Part shown: positions 24,256 through 33,426 of the stretch, piece by piece | How positions within the stretch are numbered: the first letter of the stretch is position 1 | Layout: every line of letters starts with the position of its first letter | NCBI GenBank assembly: GCA_965276675.1 | Contig: OZ255624.1 | Span: 1,922,001-1,986,000, forward strand | Length of the DNA stretch: 64,000 nucleotides | Source: G965276675 sp965276675 | GTDB lineage: Bacteria > Acidobacteriota > Terriglobia > Terriglobales > Acidobacteriaceae | Direction: 5' to 3' | Made by a program: the position numbers and the translations under genes | The notes under the pieces: model-generated | What the model was told of the DNA's origin: nothing | Database searches by the model: none | What the model saw: the letters and a program-made list of their open reading frames with translations, nothing else

Positions 24256-26133
24256 TTACTTCGCGTGGCCGTCGCCTTCTATAATGCGTGTAATCCCGTC
24301 TAGGGGCGGGGCGGGAAAGAGCTCGGTGAGACCCGTGGGCCAGCGTACCTCCAGGCTTGAGATCACCGGGTGCGGGCCGAGCCCGAAGTGCAGGCGGAGG
24401 TCGCTCGAGGAGTTGTAGGAGGAGCCGCTGCGAACCTCCCCAACCCAGACGCGGTCTTGTCCGTCGGCAGTTCCGTGCAGGGTGACGCGCGCGCCAATGG
24501 CGTCGCGGTTGGAGCGAGTCCCGGTGAGGTGGAGTCCGATCCAGTGATTTTCGTTGGCCGCGCGGTTGACGAGCAGCATGGGACGGTCGCTTACGTTGTT
24601 GATCACAGCGCTGATCCGGCCATCATTCCAAAGATCGGCGATGGCGAGGCCACGGCTCGACTCCGGTTGCGCGATTCCCGGGCCTGAGCTCTTGCTGATG
24701 TCGACGAATTTTCCATTGCCGAGGTTGCGGTAGAGCAGGCGGGGCTCGCGGTAATTGGAGCCAAGATGGCCGCTATCGACTTCGGGGTAGACGTGGCCGT
24801 TTACGGAGAGAATGTCGGGCCAGCCGTCGTTGTCGATGTCGAGGAAGAGTGTGCCCCACCCGAGCATCTGCGTGTTGATGCCGAGCCCGGCGGGGAAGGT
24901 GACGTCTTCAAAGGTGCCATCGGCGCGGTTGCGGTAGAGAGTGGCGGTGTCGTCGGAGAAGTTGGTCTTGAAGATGTCCAGGTGTCCGTCACCGTCATAG
25001 TCGGCGACCGTGGACCCCATGCCGGCTTGCTCGCGGCCGTCTTCATTGAAGGCGACTCCGGTGTCAGCGGCGCGATCGGTGAAGGTGCCGTCGTGGTTGT
25101 TGTGGTAGAGGATGGCGGGGGTGGAGTCGCAGGCGACGTAGATGTCGGGCCAGCCGTCCTCGTCGTAGTCGAGCGTGGAGACAGAGAAGCAGTAATGGCC
25201 GGGCGTCTTCTCGAAACCGCTCTTGGCGGAGACGTCTTCGAACTTCCCGTTGCCCAGGTTGTGGTAGAGGATGTTGGGTGCGCTGTCCAGACCGCGCGGG
25301 CCGCACATGACGGGCACGCCCTTCCACATGCAGCTGGGTGATTTGCCCGGTTCGGGGATGGTCTTCAGGTCGAAGTGGACATAGTTGGCGAGCGCGAGGT
25401 CGAGCTTTCCGTCGCGGTCGTAGTCGACAAAGGCGCAGCCGGTGGCCCACTCCTTGCCGGTGCCGGCAACGCCAGCTCCCTCGGCCACTTGCTTGAAGGT
25501 GCCGTCCCCTCCGTTGTGATAGAGGCGGTTTTTGCCATAGCCGGTTACGTAGATGTCGTCGAAGCCATCGTTGTCGTAGTCACCCACGCAAACGCCCTGA
25601 CCCCAGCCGGTCTCCGCAAGACCGGCCTTGATTGTTACGTCGGTGAAGGTGCCGTCGCGATTGTTATGAAAGAGATGGCTTGTGGGTGCGGCGCCCTTGC
25701 CGTCTGCGGGATGAAGATAGGTGCCATTGACGAGAAAGATATCCGGCCAGCCGTCGCTATCGTAGTCGAGGATGGCGACGCCGGAGCCAGTGGCCTCTAG
25801 TATGTAGCGCTTGGACTCGACTCCTCCATTTACGTTGATGGCGGTGAGGCCTGCCGGGGAGGCGAGATCCTGAAAGTAGGCCGGCCCGGGGTGGTCCGCC
25901 GAGGACGGATAAGGGTGAGTTGCCGGGCTCTTGGACGGGGCGGAACGATGCGCGACGGTCGAGTCGTGGGCAGCCAGATGGGGAGCGAGGAGTGTAGCTG
26001 CCAGTGCGTAAAGGACCGCAGAGATAAGGGAGAGCAGCTGCGCTGAGATGTGCGTGGGGAGCGCCGGCTTTTGCAGAAGTCTAAGTAGGAGTTTGAGCAG
26101 AGGTCTGTGTAGATATTTGGGGCGGTTATTCAT
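24256..26133 (-). CDS. CRTAC1-like FG-GAP/VCBS repeat protein with C-terminal ASPIC/UnbV domain
   Basis: A 625-aa exported beta-propeller protein. After a Pro/Ser-rich N-terminus with a hydrophobic segment (LLSLISAVLYALAATLLA), at least seven FG-GAP units follow, each with a Ca-binding D-x-D-x-D-G-x-x-D loop, for example DYDSDGWPDIF, DYDNDGFDDIYV, DYDRDGKLDLAL, DYDEDGWPDIYV and DYDGDGHLDIF. The end matches the ASPIC/UnbV domain (GARVTLHG ... VRSGSSYNSSSDLRLHFGLG ... LEVRWPTG). Start at 26133; longer readings cross the divergent promoter region. Proteins like this are frequent beside TPR proteins and TonB receptors in Acidobacteriota. Role unknown; extracellular binding is inferred. Confidence 0.88.
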   Translation of the reverse strand: MNNRPKYLHRPLLKLLLRLLQKPALPTHISAQLLSLISAVLYALAATLLAPHLAAHDSTVAHRSAPSKSPATHPYPSSADHPGPAYFQDLASPAGLTAINVNGGVESKRYILEATGSGVAILDYDSDGWPDIFLVNGTYLHPADGKGAAPTSHLFHNNRDGTFTDVTIKAGLAETGWGQGVCVGDYDNDGFDDIYVTGYGKNRLYHNGGDGTFKQVAEGAGVAGTGKEWATGCAFVDYDRDGKLDLALANYVHFDLKTIPEPGKSPSCMWKGVPVMCGPRGLDSAPNILYHNLGNGKFEDVSAKSGFEKTPGHYCFSVSTLDYDEDGWPDIYVACDSTPAILYHNNHDGTFTDRAADTGVAFNEDGREQAGMGSTVADYDGDGHLDIFKTNFSDDTATLYRNRADGTFEDVTFPAGLGINTQMLGWGTLFLDIDNDGWPDILSVNGHVYPEVDSGHLGSNYREPRLLYRNLGNGKFVDISKSSGPGIAQPESSRGLAIADLWNDGRISAVINNVSDRPMLLVNRAANENHWIGLHLTGTRSNRDAIGARVTLHGTADGQDRVWVGEVRSGSSYNSSSDLRLHFGLGPHPVISSLEVRWPTGLTELFPAPPLDGITRIIEGDGHAK

Positions 26134-26157
26134 TGGATCGATAAGGCTATTTTTCTT

Positions 26158-26187
26158 TTGACAACGATTCTCGCTCCTCACTATAGT
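26158..26187 (+). promoter_or_regulatory. Sigma-70-like promoter for the TonB receptor gene
   Basis: TTGACA (26158-26163) and TATAGT (26182-26187) are separated by 18 bp in the 213-nt divergent gap. It would give a leader of about 150 nt before the ATG at 26347. Confidence 0.5.
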
Positions 26188-26346
26188 CCTCACCGAAGCA
26201 GCATCCATCGTTTGGACGACTATCCAATGCTTCATTAGAACGAGTCGTATCACAGGGCTCAATAACTCTCGAAGATCGTGGTGCACATCGGGGCGCCACG
26301 GCATACGAGAGACAGCGGCACGTGCAGGAACTTTTAGGAGAGCCAT

Positions 26347-29300
26347 ATGAACAGACGCACACGAGGGGTAGTCGTCTCTTGTTTGGGATTGGGTATCGCG
26401 TTGATACCGCATCTCGCACAGGCACAAGCGATCTACGGGAACATTGCCGGGACGGTCACCGACAACACCGGGGCCGTGGTTCCAAATGCAGCCGTCACTG
26501 TTACGGATGAGGCGAAGGGTACGTCGACTACCGTGCAGTCGAACGCCTCGGGCGAGTTCACTGCGCAGCACCTGATTCCAGATCAGTACACGGTGCAGGT
26601 CACGGCGCCTGGGTTCACTTCCTACCAGGGGCAGCACATCCAGGTGAACGCCGACGCGACGCCCAAGGTGGATGTGAAGCTGCAGGTGGGCGCCTCAAGT
26701 CAGACGGTGCAGGTCAACGCGAGCGCCGTGACCGCGTTGAAGACCGACAATGCAGAGGTTTCGGACACCTTCTCGACCAGGACGGTGGCAGGTCTCCCCG
26801 TGGCCAACCGGAACTTCACCAGCCTGGAGTTGCTGCAGCCCGGCGCTCAGCTATTGGGCTTCAGTCACGCGGCGAGTGAGAACCCGCAGGCCAGCCAGCA
26901 AATACAGATCGACGGCCAGGCCTTCGGCGGTGTCGCTTACGAGCTGGACGGCACCGATAACCAGGACCCGATCCTGGGCATTATCGTCATCAATCCGAAC
27001 CTGGATGCGATCACCGAAGCCAAGATCGCCACCCAGAACTACGACGCGGAGTTTGGCAAGGCGGTCGCCGCGGTGGTTACGGTCCAGACCAAGTCGGGCT
27101 CGAACAGCTTCCACGGCAGCGCCTTCGATTACCGGCAGAGCAATGCCAACCTAGCGCGCAATCCCTTCACGCAGAATCCTCCCCCGGGCACCAACGATAA
27201 GCATGGCTTGATTCCCACCGGTCTGCGCAATCAGTTCGGCGGCTCCATTGGCGGCCCCATCAAAAAAGATAAAGCCTTCTTCTTTGGGGATTACCAGGGC
27301 GTTCGCCAGAAGATCGGGACTTCCGCTACGGCCACTGTGCCATCCCAATTGGCCATCAATACGTGTTTAGGCAATCAGGTCGGCCCCAGCGGTATCCCCG
27401 GTTGCGACTTCAGCCAATATGCGGCCGCGCTCGGCGCCTCGGGGATTATCTATCAACCGAACGGTCAGCCGTATCCCGGCAATGTGATCCCGGCGGCCCA
27501 GGTCTCCTCGCAGGCAAAAGCGCTGTTCACGCTGCTCCGGCCCTTTGCTCCCAACAATGCGGGTAACCTGGGCAGCGGCCCCTTCCTGCGGAACAATTAC
27601 TCGGGCAGCGGCACAGGTATTTTCAACAGCGACCAGTGGGACGTGCGCGGAGACTATCAGGTGAGCGCGAATACCCACGCTTTTGGGCGCTTTAGCCGAT
27701 TCACCGATACGCTCACCGGCAGCACGCTGTTCGGCGCGGCGGGTGGCGCGGGCTTTGGCATCGCCAACTACGGTGGCACCTCACTGGGCGCGAACGACAG
27801 CGCGGCCGCTGGCGCTGACATCGCCATCAATTCGAGCCTACTGACGGACTTCCGTTTGGGGTATTACCGCTACGGCATCAACACCTCGAAGTATGACCAG
27901 GGCGTTCCATTCGCGACCCAGTTGGGGATTCCTGGTCTGAACACGGGCAGCTCCTTCACCAGCGGCGCCCCCGCCTTTAATGTCTCGGAAGTTGGCTTCT
28001 TCGGGAACCCCAACAACTCGCAGAATGCCCAGAACAATGGACCGCAGTACGGCACGGGCCTGAACATCACCCGCTGCAACTGCCCGCTGGCGGAGCACGA
28101 AGACCAGTACCAGGTTGTGAACAACTGGACCAAGGTCTTCGGCAATCACTCCGTCCGATTCGGCGCCGACTTGCGTTACGCGCGCAACCTGCGCGTGCCC
28201 AGCGATTCTAACCGTACGGGCGAACTTAGCTTTGGCACCGGCCCCACCTCCAACCCGAATGCGACAGTGCAGGGAGGACTTGGCTTTGCCACCCTGGCCC
28301 TGGGGGATGTCACCAATATCAACCGCTTCGTGAGCACCTCGACCAACGCCAAGGAGTTCCAGAAGCGCACCTTCTTCTTCGCCCAGGACACCTGGCGCGT
28401 TACTCCTGCGTTGACCGTCAACTACGGCGCGCGCTATGAGCTGTACTTCCCGGAAGCCGTCAATGGCAAGGGGCAGGGGTCGCTGCTGCGCATCGACACC
28501 GGCTATCTGAGCGTGGCGGGCTATGGCAACGTAAAGACCAACATGAACTACACGCCTGCGTTCGGCGCCATCGCTCCGCGCCTCGGCGTCGCCTATCAGC
28601 TCAATCCCAAGACGGTCATCCGGGCCGGCTATGGGCGCAGCTTCGACATCGGCGTCTTCGGCTCGGTCTTTGGCCACTCCGCCACCCAGAACCTCCCCGT
28701 CCTGGCTAACCAGCAGGTCACGGCCACCGGCGGTCTCACCAGCTCTGCCTTCAACCTGGCGCAGGGACCGCCGCTTTACCCATTTCCAGCAGTCCCGGCC
28801 AACGGCCTGCTGCCCTATCCTGGGTCCCAGGTTTCCGCCAGGGCGCGCCCCGATGCGCTGCGGCTCCCCACCCTGGATGCCTGGAACCTGAGTGTTCAGC
28901 GCTCCATCACCCCCACCCTCTCATTGACCCTGGCCTACGTGGGCAATAAGGGCACGCACACTCTGAGTGCGGGCGACGGCAACAACACCAACCCCAACGA
29001 GCCGGGAATCTTCCTGCCCGCCAGCTACAGCATCACCGGCCAGACGCTCCACTATGACCCGAACGGCGGTAACTGCTTCCCCGCCGGGCCAAACTGCACC
29101 CCCAATGGCGTAAATCCGGGCAGTGGAAAACTGATCACCAACAACGCGACCAGCAACCCAATTTTGCTGCAGCGCTACTACGGCGGCACGCTGCCAGCCT
29201 GCAGCGATCCCAACTATGTGACGCCCTCCGGCCTGGCGCGCGGGCAATGCGGCTATACCAACTCGATCACCTACTACGGCGACAATCAGGACACCCACTA

Positions 29301-30081
29301 CAACGCCCTGCAGGTAGTGGTCGCCAAGCAGGTCGCCCAGGGCATCTCCTTCACCTCCAACTATGCCTGGCAGCGGGCGTTCGAATACAACGCGAGCTTT
29401 GCCACCTGGGACAAGACGGCGGTGAAAGGGCGGAATGACGATTTGCGCGAGCAGGAGGAGGTCTTTTACGGCACCTTCGATCTGCCCTTCGGCCGCAATC
29501 ACCGGTTTGCTGCCAACGTGCCGGGCTACCTCGACGAGGTCATCGGCGGCTGGCAGTACAGCCCGATTGTCACCTGGGCCAGCGGCCTTCCCTTCACCCT
29601 TACCTACAATGAGTGCAGCGCTTCTATCCCTGTCTCCTCTGGGGGCAATGCGCCATGTTACCCCAATGGAAAAGGTAGCAACCTCAAAACCAATCTAGGG
29701 AGCTACAACCCGCAGTCTCATAATCGTTTGTATTTCCACGGTAGCAGTTTACCCTTGACCGCGGCACCCTTCTCCGGCTTCTCCGCGACCGGCCTCGACC
29801 AGATCGGCAGCGCGGGGCGAAACAACGCCTTCGGCCCCAGCTACATCAGCAGCGACATGGCATTGCAGAAGAACTTCACTATCCATGAGAACCTTTTCGC
29901 GCAGTTCCGAGTCGATGCCTACAATGTGTTCAACCACACCAACCCAGGCCTTCCGGGCGGCGGCGGCCCGGGCGCCGGCACCGTCGCCTCGATTGATTCG
30001 GGCGATCAGTTCATCAACAGCACGGCGCCCGCTCAATTCGTCACACGTCAACTCCAGTTCTCGGCGCGTTTCCAGTTCTAA
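26347..30081 (+). CDS. Oar-like TonB-dependent outer-membrane receptor
   Basis: A 1244-aa outer-membrane protein. Residues 1-30 form a signal peptide ending in AQAQA. It is followed by a carboxypeptidase-regulatory-like Ig domain (GNIAGTVTDNTGAVVPNAAV ... DQYTVQVTAPGF), a plug-like region (VAGLPVANRNFTSLELLQPG; EAKIATQNYDAEFGKAVAAV) and a long beta-barrel with alternating aromatic strands ending RQLQFSARFQF, with the terminal Phe needed for BAM-dependent insertion. TTTAGGAGAG precedes the ATG. It probably imports a large substrate such as an oligosaccharide or peptide. Two TPR proteins follow after a terminator. Confidence 0.93.
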   Translation: MNRRTRGVVVSCLGLGIALIPHLAQAQAIYGNIAGTVTDNTGAVVPNAAVTVTDEAKGTSTTVQSNASGEFTAQHLIPDQYTVQVTAPGFTSYQGQHIQVNADATPKVDVKLQVGASSQTVQVNASAVTALKTDNAEVSDTFSTRTVAGLPVANRNFTSLELLQPGAQLLGFSHAASENPQASQQIQIDGQAFGGVAYELDGTDNQDPILGIIVINPNLDAITEAKIATQNYDAEFGKAVAAVVTVQTKSGSNSFHGSAFDYRQSNANLARNPFTQNPPPGTNDKHGLIPTGLRNQFGGSIGGPIKKDKAFFFGDYQGVRQKIGTSATATVPSQLAINTCLGNQVGPSGIPGCDFSQYAAALGASGIIYQPNGQPYPGNVIPAAQVSSQAKALFTLLRPFAPNNAGNLGSGPFLRNNYSGSGTGIFNSDQWDVRGDYQVSANTHAFGRFSRFTDTLTGSTLFGAAGGAGFGIANYGGTSLGANDSAAAGADIAINSSLLTDFRLGYYRYGINTSKYDQGVPFATQLGIPGLNTGSSFTSGAPAFNVSEVGFFGNPNNSQNAQNNGPQYGTGLNITRCNCPLAEHEDQYQVVNNWTKVFGNHSVRFGADLRYARNLRVPSDSNRTGELSFGTGPTSNPNATVQGGLGFATLALGDVTNINRFVSTSTNAKEFQKRTFFFAQDTWRVTPALTVNYGARYELYFPEAVNGKGQGSLLRIDTGYLSVAGYGNVKTNMNYTPAFGAIAPRLGVAYQLNPKTVIRAGYGRSFDIGVFGSVFGHSATQNLPVLANQQVTATGGLTSSAFNLAQGPPLYPFPAVPANGLLPYPGSQVSARARPDALRLPTLDAWNLSVQRSITPTLSLTLAYVGNKGTHTLSAGDGNNTNPNEPGIFLPASYSITGQTLHYDPNGGNCFPAGPNCTPNGVNPGSGKLITNNATSNPILLQRYYGGTLPACSDPNYVTPSGLARGQCGYTNSITYYGDNQDTHYNALQVVVAKQVAQGISFTSNYAWQRAFEYNASFATWDKTAVKGRNDDLREQEEVFYGTFDLPFGRNHRFAANVPGYLDEVIGGWQYSPIVTWASGLPFTLTYNECSASIPVSSGGNAPCYPNGKGSNLKTNLGSYNPQSHNRLYFHGSSLPLTAAPFSGFSATGLDQIGSAGRNNAFGPSYISSDMALQKNFTIHENLFAQFRVDAYNVFNHTNPGLPGGGGPGAGTVASIDSGDQFINSTAPAQFVTRQLQFSARFQF

Positions 30082-30100
30082 ACGTAGGGAGCCGGACCGA

Positions 30101-30133
30101 AACGAGGAGAGCTTTGGCTCTCCTCGTTTTCTG
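30101..30133 (+). terminator. Intrinsic terminator of the TonB receptor gene
   Basis: Perfect 12-bp stem AACGAGGAGAGC / GCTCTCCTCGTT with a TTTG loop, followed by TTCTGCTTT. It lies 19 nt after the stop codon. Confidence 0.85.
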
Positions 30134-30148
30134 CTTTAGAGTGCAAAT

Positions 30149-31276
30149 ATGGATTCGCCACTTACCCTGCTGGTAGTCGCCCTGCTGGTCATTGCAGCTC
30201 CGGCATCTCCCAGACAAGCTGTCGCGCCGCCCGCTCCGGAGGCAGAGGCCGCCGTCACACTGCAGTCGGCTCAGCGCCTGATCGCGAGTGGGCACCTGGC
30301 AGAAGCTACACAGCAGCTCGATACGCTTGCCGCTCAGAAGCCCGAGCCGGCCGGGACCGAACGGGTGCGCGGGCTGGCGCTGTACCAGCAGAACGATATG
30401 CCCGGCGCGGAAGCTGCGTTCGCGAAGGCGGCGATGCAGGATCCGGCGGATACGCAGTCGGTGCAGATGCGGGGTGTGGCACTGTTTCGCATGGGAAAGC
30501 CGGCGGAGGCGATTCCGTATTTAGAGCGAACCCACCGGTCTGGGCAGCCTTCTGGGCAGTCTTCTGAGAAGCCTGCCGCGGGAGCGACCGCGGCACCGAA
30601 GAGCTCGCTTGCAGCTGCGAATGTGGATACGAACTACGTGCTGGGCCTCTGCTACATGGATACCCGGCGCTATGACGAGGCGCGCGGGGCCTTTGCGACC
30701 GAGTATGGGTTTCGTCCGGAGTCGGCGGAGGCGTACTTGCTGGCGGCGCGCTTGCTGTTTCGCCGCGAGTACACGCCCGCAGCGGAGGAGAGTGCGCGCA
30801 AGGCGGTGGCGCTCCAGCCGAATCTGCCATTGGCACATGCGCTGCTGGGGGAGATAGCGCTGGCGAAGTCGCAGATCCCGGAGAGTATTGCAGAGTTCGA
30901 GAAGGAGCGGAGCATCAATCCGCTCTATGGCGGGCTGTACGACCGCCTGGGCGATGCGTACGCGCGTTCGGGCGAGTACGCCAAGGCGCAAGAGGCTTTG
31001 GACCGCGCGGTTTTGCTGGAGCCGACGTCGACCGGCCCTTACATCCTGTTGGGAAAGGTGCTGCTGAAGCAGCACGATCCGGCAACGGCGACCATGTACC
31101 TGGAGCGGGCGGCGCACATGGACCCCAATAACTATATGACTCACAGCTTGCTGGGACAGGCGTATCGCGCGGCGGGACGGAACGAAGAGGCTACGCGGGA
31201 GACCCAATTGTCCGAGCAACTGCAGGCGTCCACCACTCCAAGGCTGAGCACGCCCAAGGCGGAGACCCCCAAGTAG
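30149..31276 (+). CDS. Exported TPR-repeat protein A
   Basis: A 375-aa protein with an N-terminal signal segment (LTLLVVALLVIAAPASP) and about seven tetratricopeptide units, e.g. AAVTLQSAQRLIASGHLAEATQQL, YVLGLCYMDTRRYDEARGAF, AYLLAARLLFRREYTPAAEESARKA and GLYDRLGDAYARSGEYAKAQEAL. A Ser/Ala/Gly/Pro-rich linker splits the repeats near residues 130-155. The stop touches the next gene's start, so A and B are co-translated. TPR proteins are scaffolds; here the partner may be the receptor or the CRTAC1-like protein, which is inference. Confidence 0.85.
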   Translation: MDSPLTLLVVALLVIAAPASPRQAVAPPAPEAEAAVTLQSAQRLIASGHLAEATQQLDTLAAQKPEPAGTERVRGLALYQQNDMPGAEAAFAKAAMQDPADTQSVQMRGVALFRMGKPAEAIPYLERTHRSGQPSGQSSEKPAAGATAAPKSSLAAANVDTNYVLGLCYMDTRRYDEARGAFATEYGFRPESAEAYLLAARLLFRREYTPAAEESARKAVALQPNLPLAHALLGEIALAKSQIPESIAEFEKERSINPLYGGLYDRLGDAYARSGEYAKAQEALDRAVLLEPTSTGPYILLGKVLLKQHDPATATMYLERAAHMDPNNYMTHSLLGQAYRAAGRNEEATRETQLSEQLQASTTPRLSTPKAETPK

Positions 31277-33109
31277 ATGCGCACGGACGGGTCGCAGCGG
31301 CGGGTGCTCCGGTCGTGGCTGATTGTGGGTGGTGCAGTGGTCTTTACTGGTGCGTTTGCTGCTGGACAGGCCGGGAAACCCGCCGGGGAGAGAGTCGCTG
31401 GAGCGACAGATGTGCAGGCTGCGGATGCCGCCTTTCGCCGGGGTTATGCCGATCTGGCGCGCAATGACTACGGTGCGGCGCGCGCGGACTTTGAGACCGT
31501 CGTGCGGTTGGCTCCCCGGGTGCCGGAGGGGCACAGTGCGCTGGGGGCGGTCCTGCTGGCCTTGGGCAGGTACGAAGAGGCGGCTGCGCAGCTGGAGCAT
31601 GCTCTGGTTTTGAAGCCCGAGGAGGTTGGCGCGAAGACGAATCTGGCGCTGGCGTACTCCCGGGCCGGGATGCACGCGAAGGCGGTCCCGCTCTTCCGTG
31701 AGCTGGAGGCGGGTGCTGCAGCGGGTTCAACACCTTCAGAGCCGTTGGGCGCCGATGTAGAGGAGGCCTATGGGCGTTCGCTGGCGGTGACGGGCGATCT
31801 TCTGGGTGCTGTGGCTCACTTACAAAAGGCCATAGCGGCAGACCCGAAAAATGCGGGGGCGCATGATGCGCTCGGCTCCTTGTATGCGCAAGAGAAGCAC
31901 TGGGCGGAGGCGAAAGCAGAGTTCGAAGAGGCGATCCGGCTGGAGCCCTCTTCCGGGCCGGCGCATTTGCACCTGGGCAGCGTGCTGCTGGAGACCGAAG
32001 GGGCGCATGCCGCACTGCCGGAGCTGCAAACGGCGGTGAGCATTGCGCCGGCGGACGGGGGGGCGCAACTGCAGCTGGGCCTCGCTCTGCTTCAGTCCGG
32101 GGATGAGGCCGATGCGTTGCGGGTGTTCCAGCGGGCGGCGGCGTTGGCTCCGCAATCGCTGGAGATTCGGTATCAGCTGGCGTTGGCGCTGCAGGCAAAT
32201 GGGCGGGAGAAGGAGGCGATTCCGCTGTTTCGGGATGTAATGGCGGGGCAGCCAGGGAATGCGGCGGCGAAGACGAATTTGGCGCTGGCGCTGGTGCAGG
32301 AAGGTGACGCGAAGTCGGCGATCCCGCTCTACAAGCAGGCGCTAGACCAGATGCCTGAGAGTGCTCCGGAGACTGCTGTCGTCCACCAGGATCTGGGTGT
32401 GGCCTACCTGCAGCAGAGCGATCTGGACGATGCGATGCGCGAGTTCAGAACAGGGCTCAAGCTCCAGCCCGATAACCAGCAGCTGCATTACGACCTTGGG
32501 CTTGCCTACAAATTGAAGGACAATCCTGCGGCCGCGATCACGGAGCTTGAGACGGCGGCGCGGCTGGATCCAAACTCGCCGGACCCGCCGTATACGTTGG
32601 GTGTTCTGTATATGCAGGCGGGGCGGTTCGACGATGCAGCGGCACAGCTGGAACGCGCGTTGGCACGGCGGCCGACGAATGGGGATGGGTGGGCGATTCT
32701 GGGCAGCGTGCGCAAGCAGCAGAATAAATTGCCGGAGGCGGCCGACGCGCTGCGGCACGCGATTGCATTAGCGCCCGAACAGCCGGGGGCGCACATTACA
32801 CTTGCGGGCGTGCTGGCCGAGCAAGGGCAGAGTGTGGAGGCAAAGGCCGAGCGCAAAAAGGCGGCGGAGCTGACGCAGGTAGCGGTGAACCGGCAGCGCG
32901 CGACCTTTGCTACGAACACCGGCACGATGCTGCTGCAAAAAGGGCAGATAGCGGACGCGGTGGAGCGCTTTACGGAGGCGGTGGCGAGCGATCCAGGTTT
33001 CGCGCCAGCGCATGCCGGGCTGGCGGCTGCGCTTACGCGGCAGGGACGCGGGGCGGAGGCGGCGGTTGAGCGGGCGAAGGCGGAGGCGCTTACGAAGCCG
33101 GAGCCTTAG
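31277..33109 (+). CDS. Exported TPR-repeat protein B
   Basis: A 610-aa protein starting directly after the stop of TPR protein A. A signal segment (SWLIVGGAVVFTGAFAAGQ) is followed by more than ten consecutive TPR units through nearly the whole length, for example ARNDYGAARADFETVVRLAP, ALGSLYAQEKHWAEAKAEFEEAIRLEP and LGVLYMQAGRFDDAAAQLERALA. It is probably a periplasmic or lipid-attached scaffold. No catalytic domain is visible. Regulation would follow gene A. Confidence 0.87.
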   Translation: MRTDGSQRRVLRSWLIVGGAVVFTGAFAAGQAGKPAGERVAGATDVQAADAAFRRGYADLARNDYGAARADFETVVRLAPRVPEGHSALGAVLLALGRYEEAAAQLEHALVLKPEEVGAKTNLALAYSRAGMHAKAVPLFRELEAGAAAGSTPSEPLGADVEEAYGRSLAVTGDLLGAVAHLQKAIAADPKNAGAHDALGSLYAQEKHWAEAKAEFEEAIRLEPSSGPAHLHLGSVLLETEGAHAALPELQTAVSIAPADGGAQLQLGLALLQSGDEADALRVFQRAAALAPQSLEIRYQLALALQANGREKEAIPLFRDVMAGQPGNAAAKTNLALALVQEGDAKSAIPLYKQALDQMPESAPETAVVHQDLGVAYLQQSDLDDAMREFRTGLKLQPDNQQLHYDLGLAYKLKDNPAAAITELETAARLDPNSPDPPYTLGVLYMQAGRFDDAAAQLERALARRPTNGDGWAILGSVRKQQNKLPEAADALRHAIALAPEQPGAHITLAGVLAEQGQSVEAKAERKKAAELTQVAVNRQRATFATNTGTMLLQKGQIADAVERFTEAVASDPGFAPAHAGLAAALTRQGRGAEAAVERAKAEALTKPEP

Positions 33110-33129
33110 GCTCTCGTGAGCAACAAGGG

Positions 33130-33426
33130 CTAAGGATGGTTTTGCAACAGAGTTCCGAGTGTGATCTCTAACTTCTCTCCATCAAGCGGGAGATGCCGCT
33201 GGTCCCCGGTCGATACGATCTTGCCTTGCGCATCGATCAGCACCAGCGTCGGCCATTCGGAGATCTGAAATTTGGTGTCGAATAGGTCCTTGTTGAACCT
33301 GGCCTGTGGCCAAGAAATTCCCTTATCCCTGACAAGCTTTTGCGATTTCTCCGGAGTCTCATCGCCATTCATTCCGAGAATCTCGAAACCGCAATGTATG
33401 ACTCCGAAGAAGAATTGTTGTGCGCG
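33130..33426 (-). pseudogene. Thioredoxin-like (TlpA/redoxin) C-terminal remnant
   Basis: The reading GFEILGMNGDETPEKSQKLV followed by WPQARFNKDLFDTKFQISEWPTLVLIDAQGKIVS is the second half of a TlpA/AhpC-type thioredoxin fold (cis-Pro before T-L-V-L-I-D). The half that would carry CxxC is absent: the frame is closed upstream by the stop of the dehydrogenase gene, which shares the frame. An ATG at 33372 could start an 80-aa peptide, but without its active site it is best read as a truncated relic. Confidence 0.65.

Noticed and set aside
24222..24263. Possible hairpin between the SGNH and CRTAC1 genes
   Set aside because: CGAAGTAGGGC pairs with GCCTTACTTCG but with a 20-nt loop, one wobble and no T-run; too weak to call a terminator.
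26134..26637. N-terminal extension of the CRTAC1-like protein
   Set aside because: Would cross the promoter and the start of the divergent TonB receptor.
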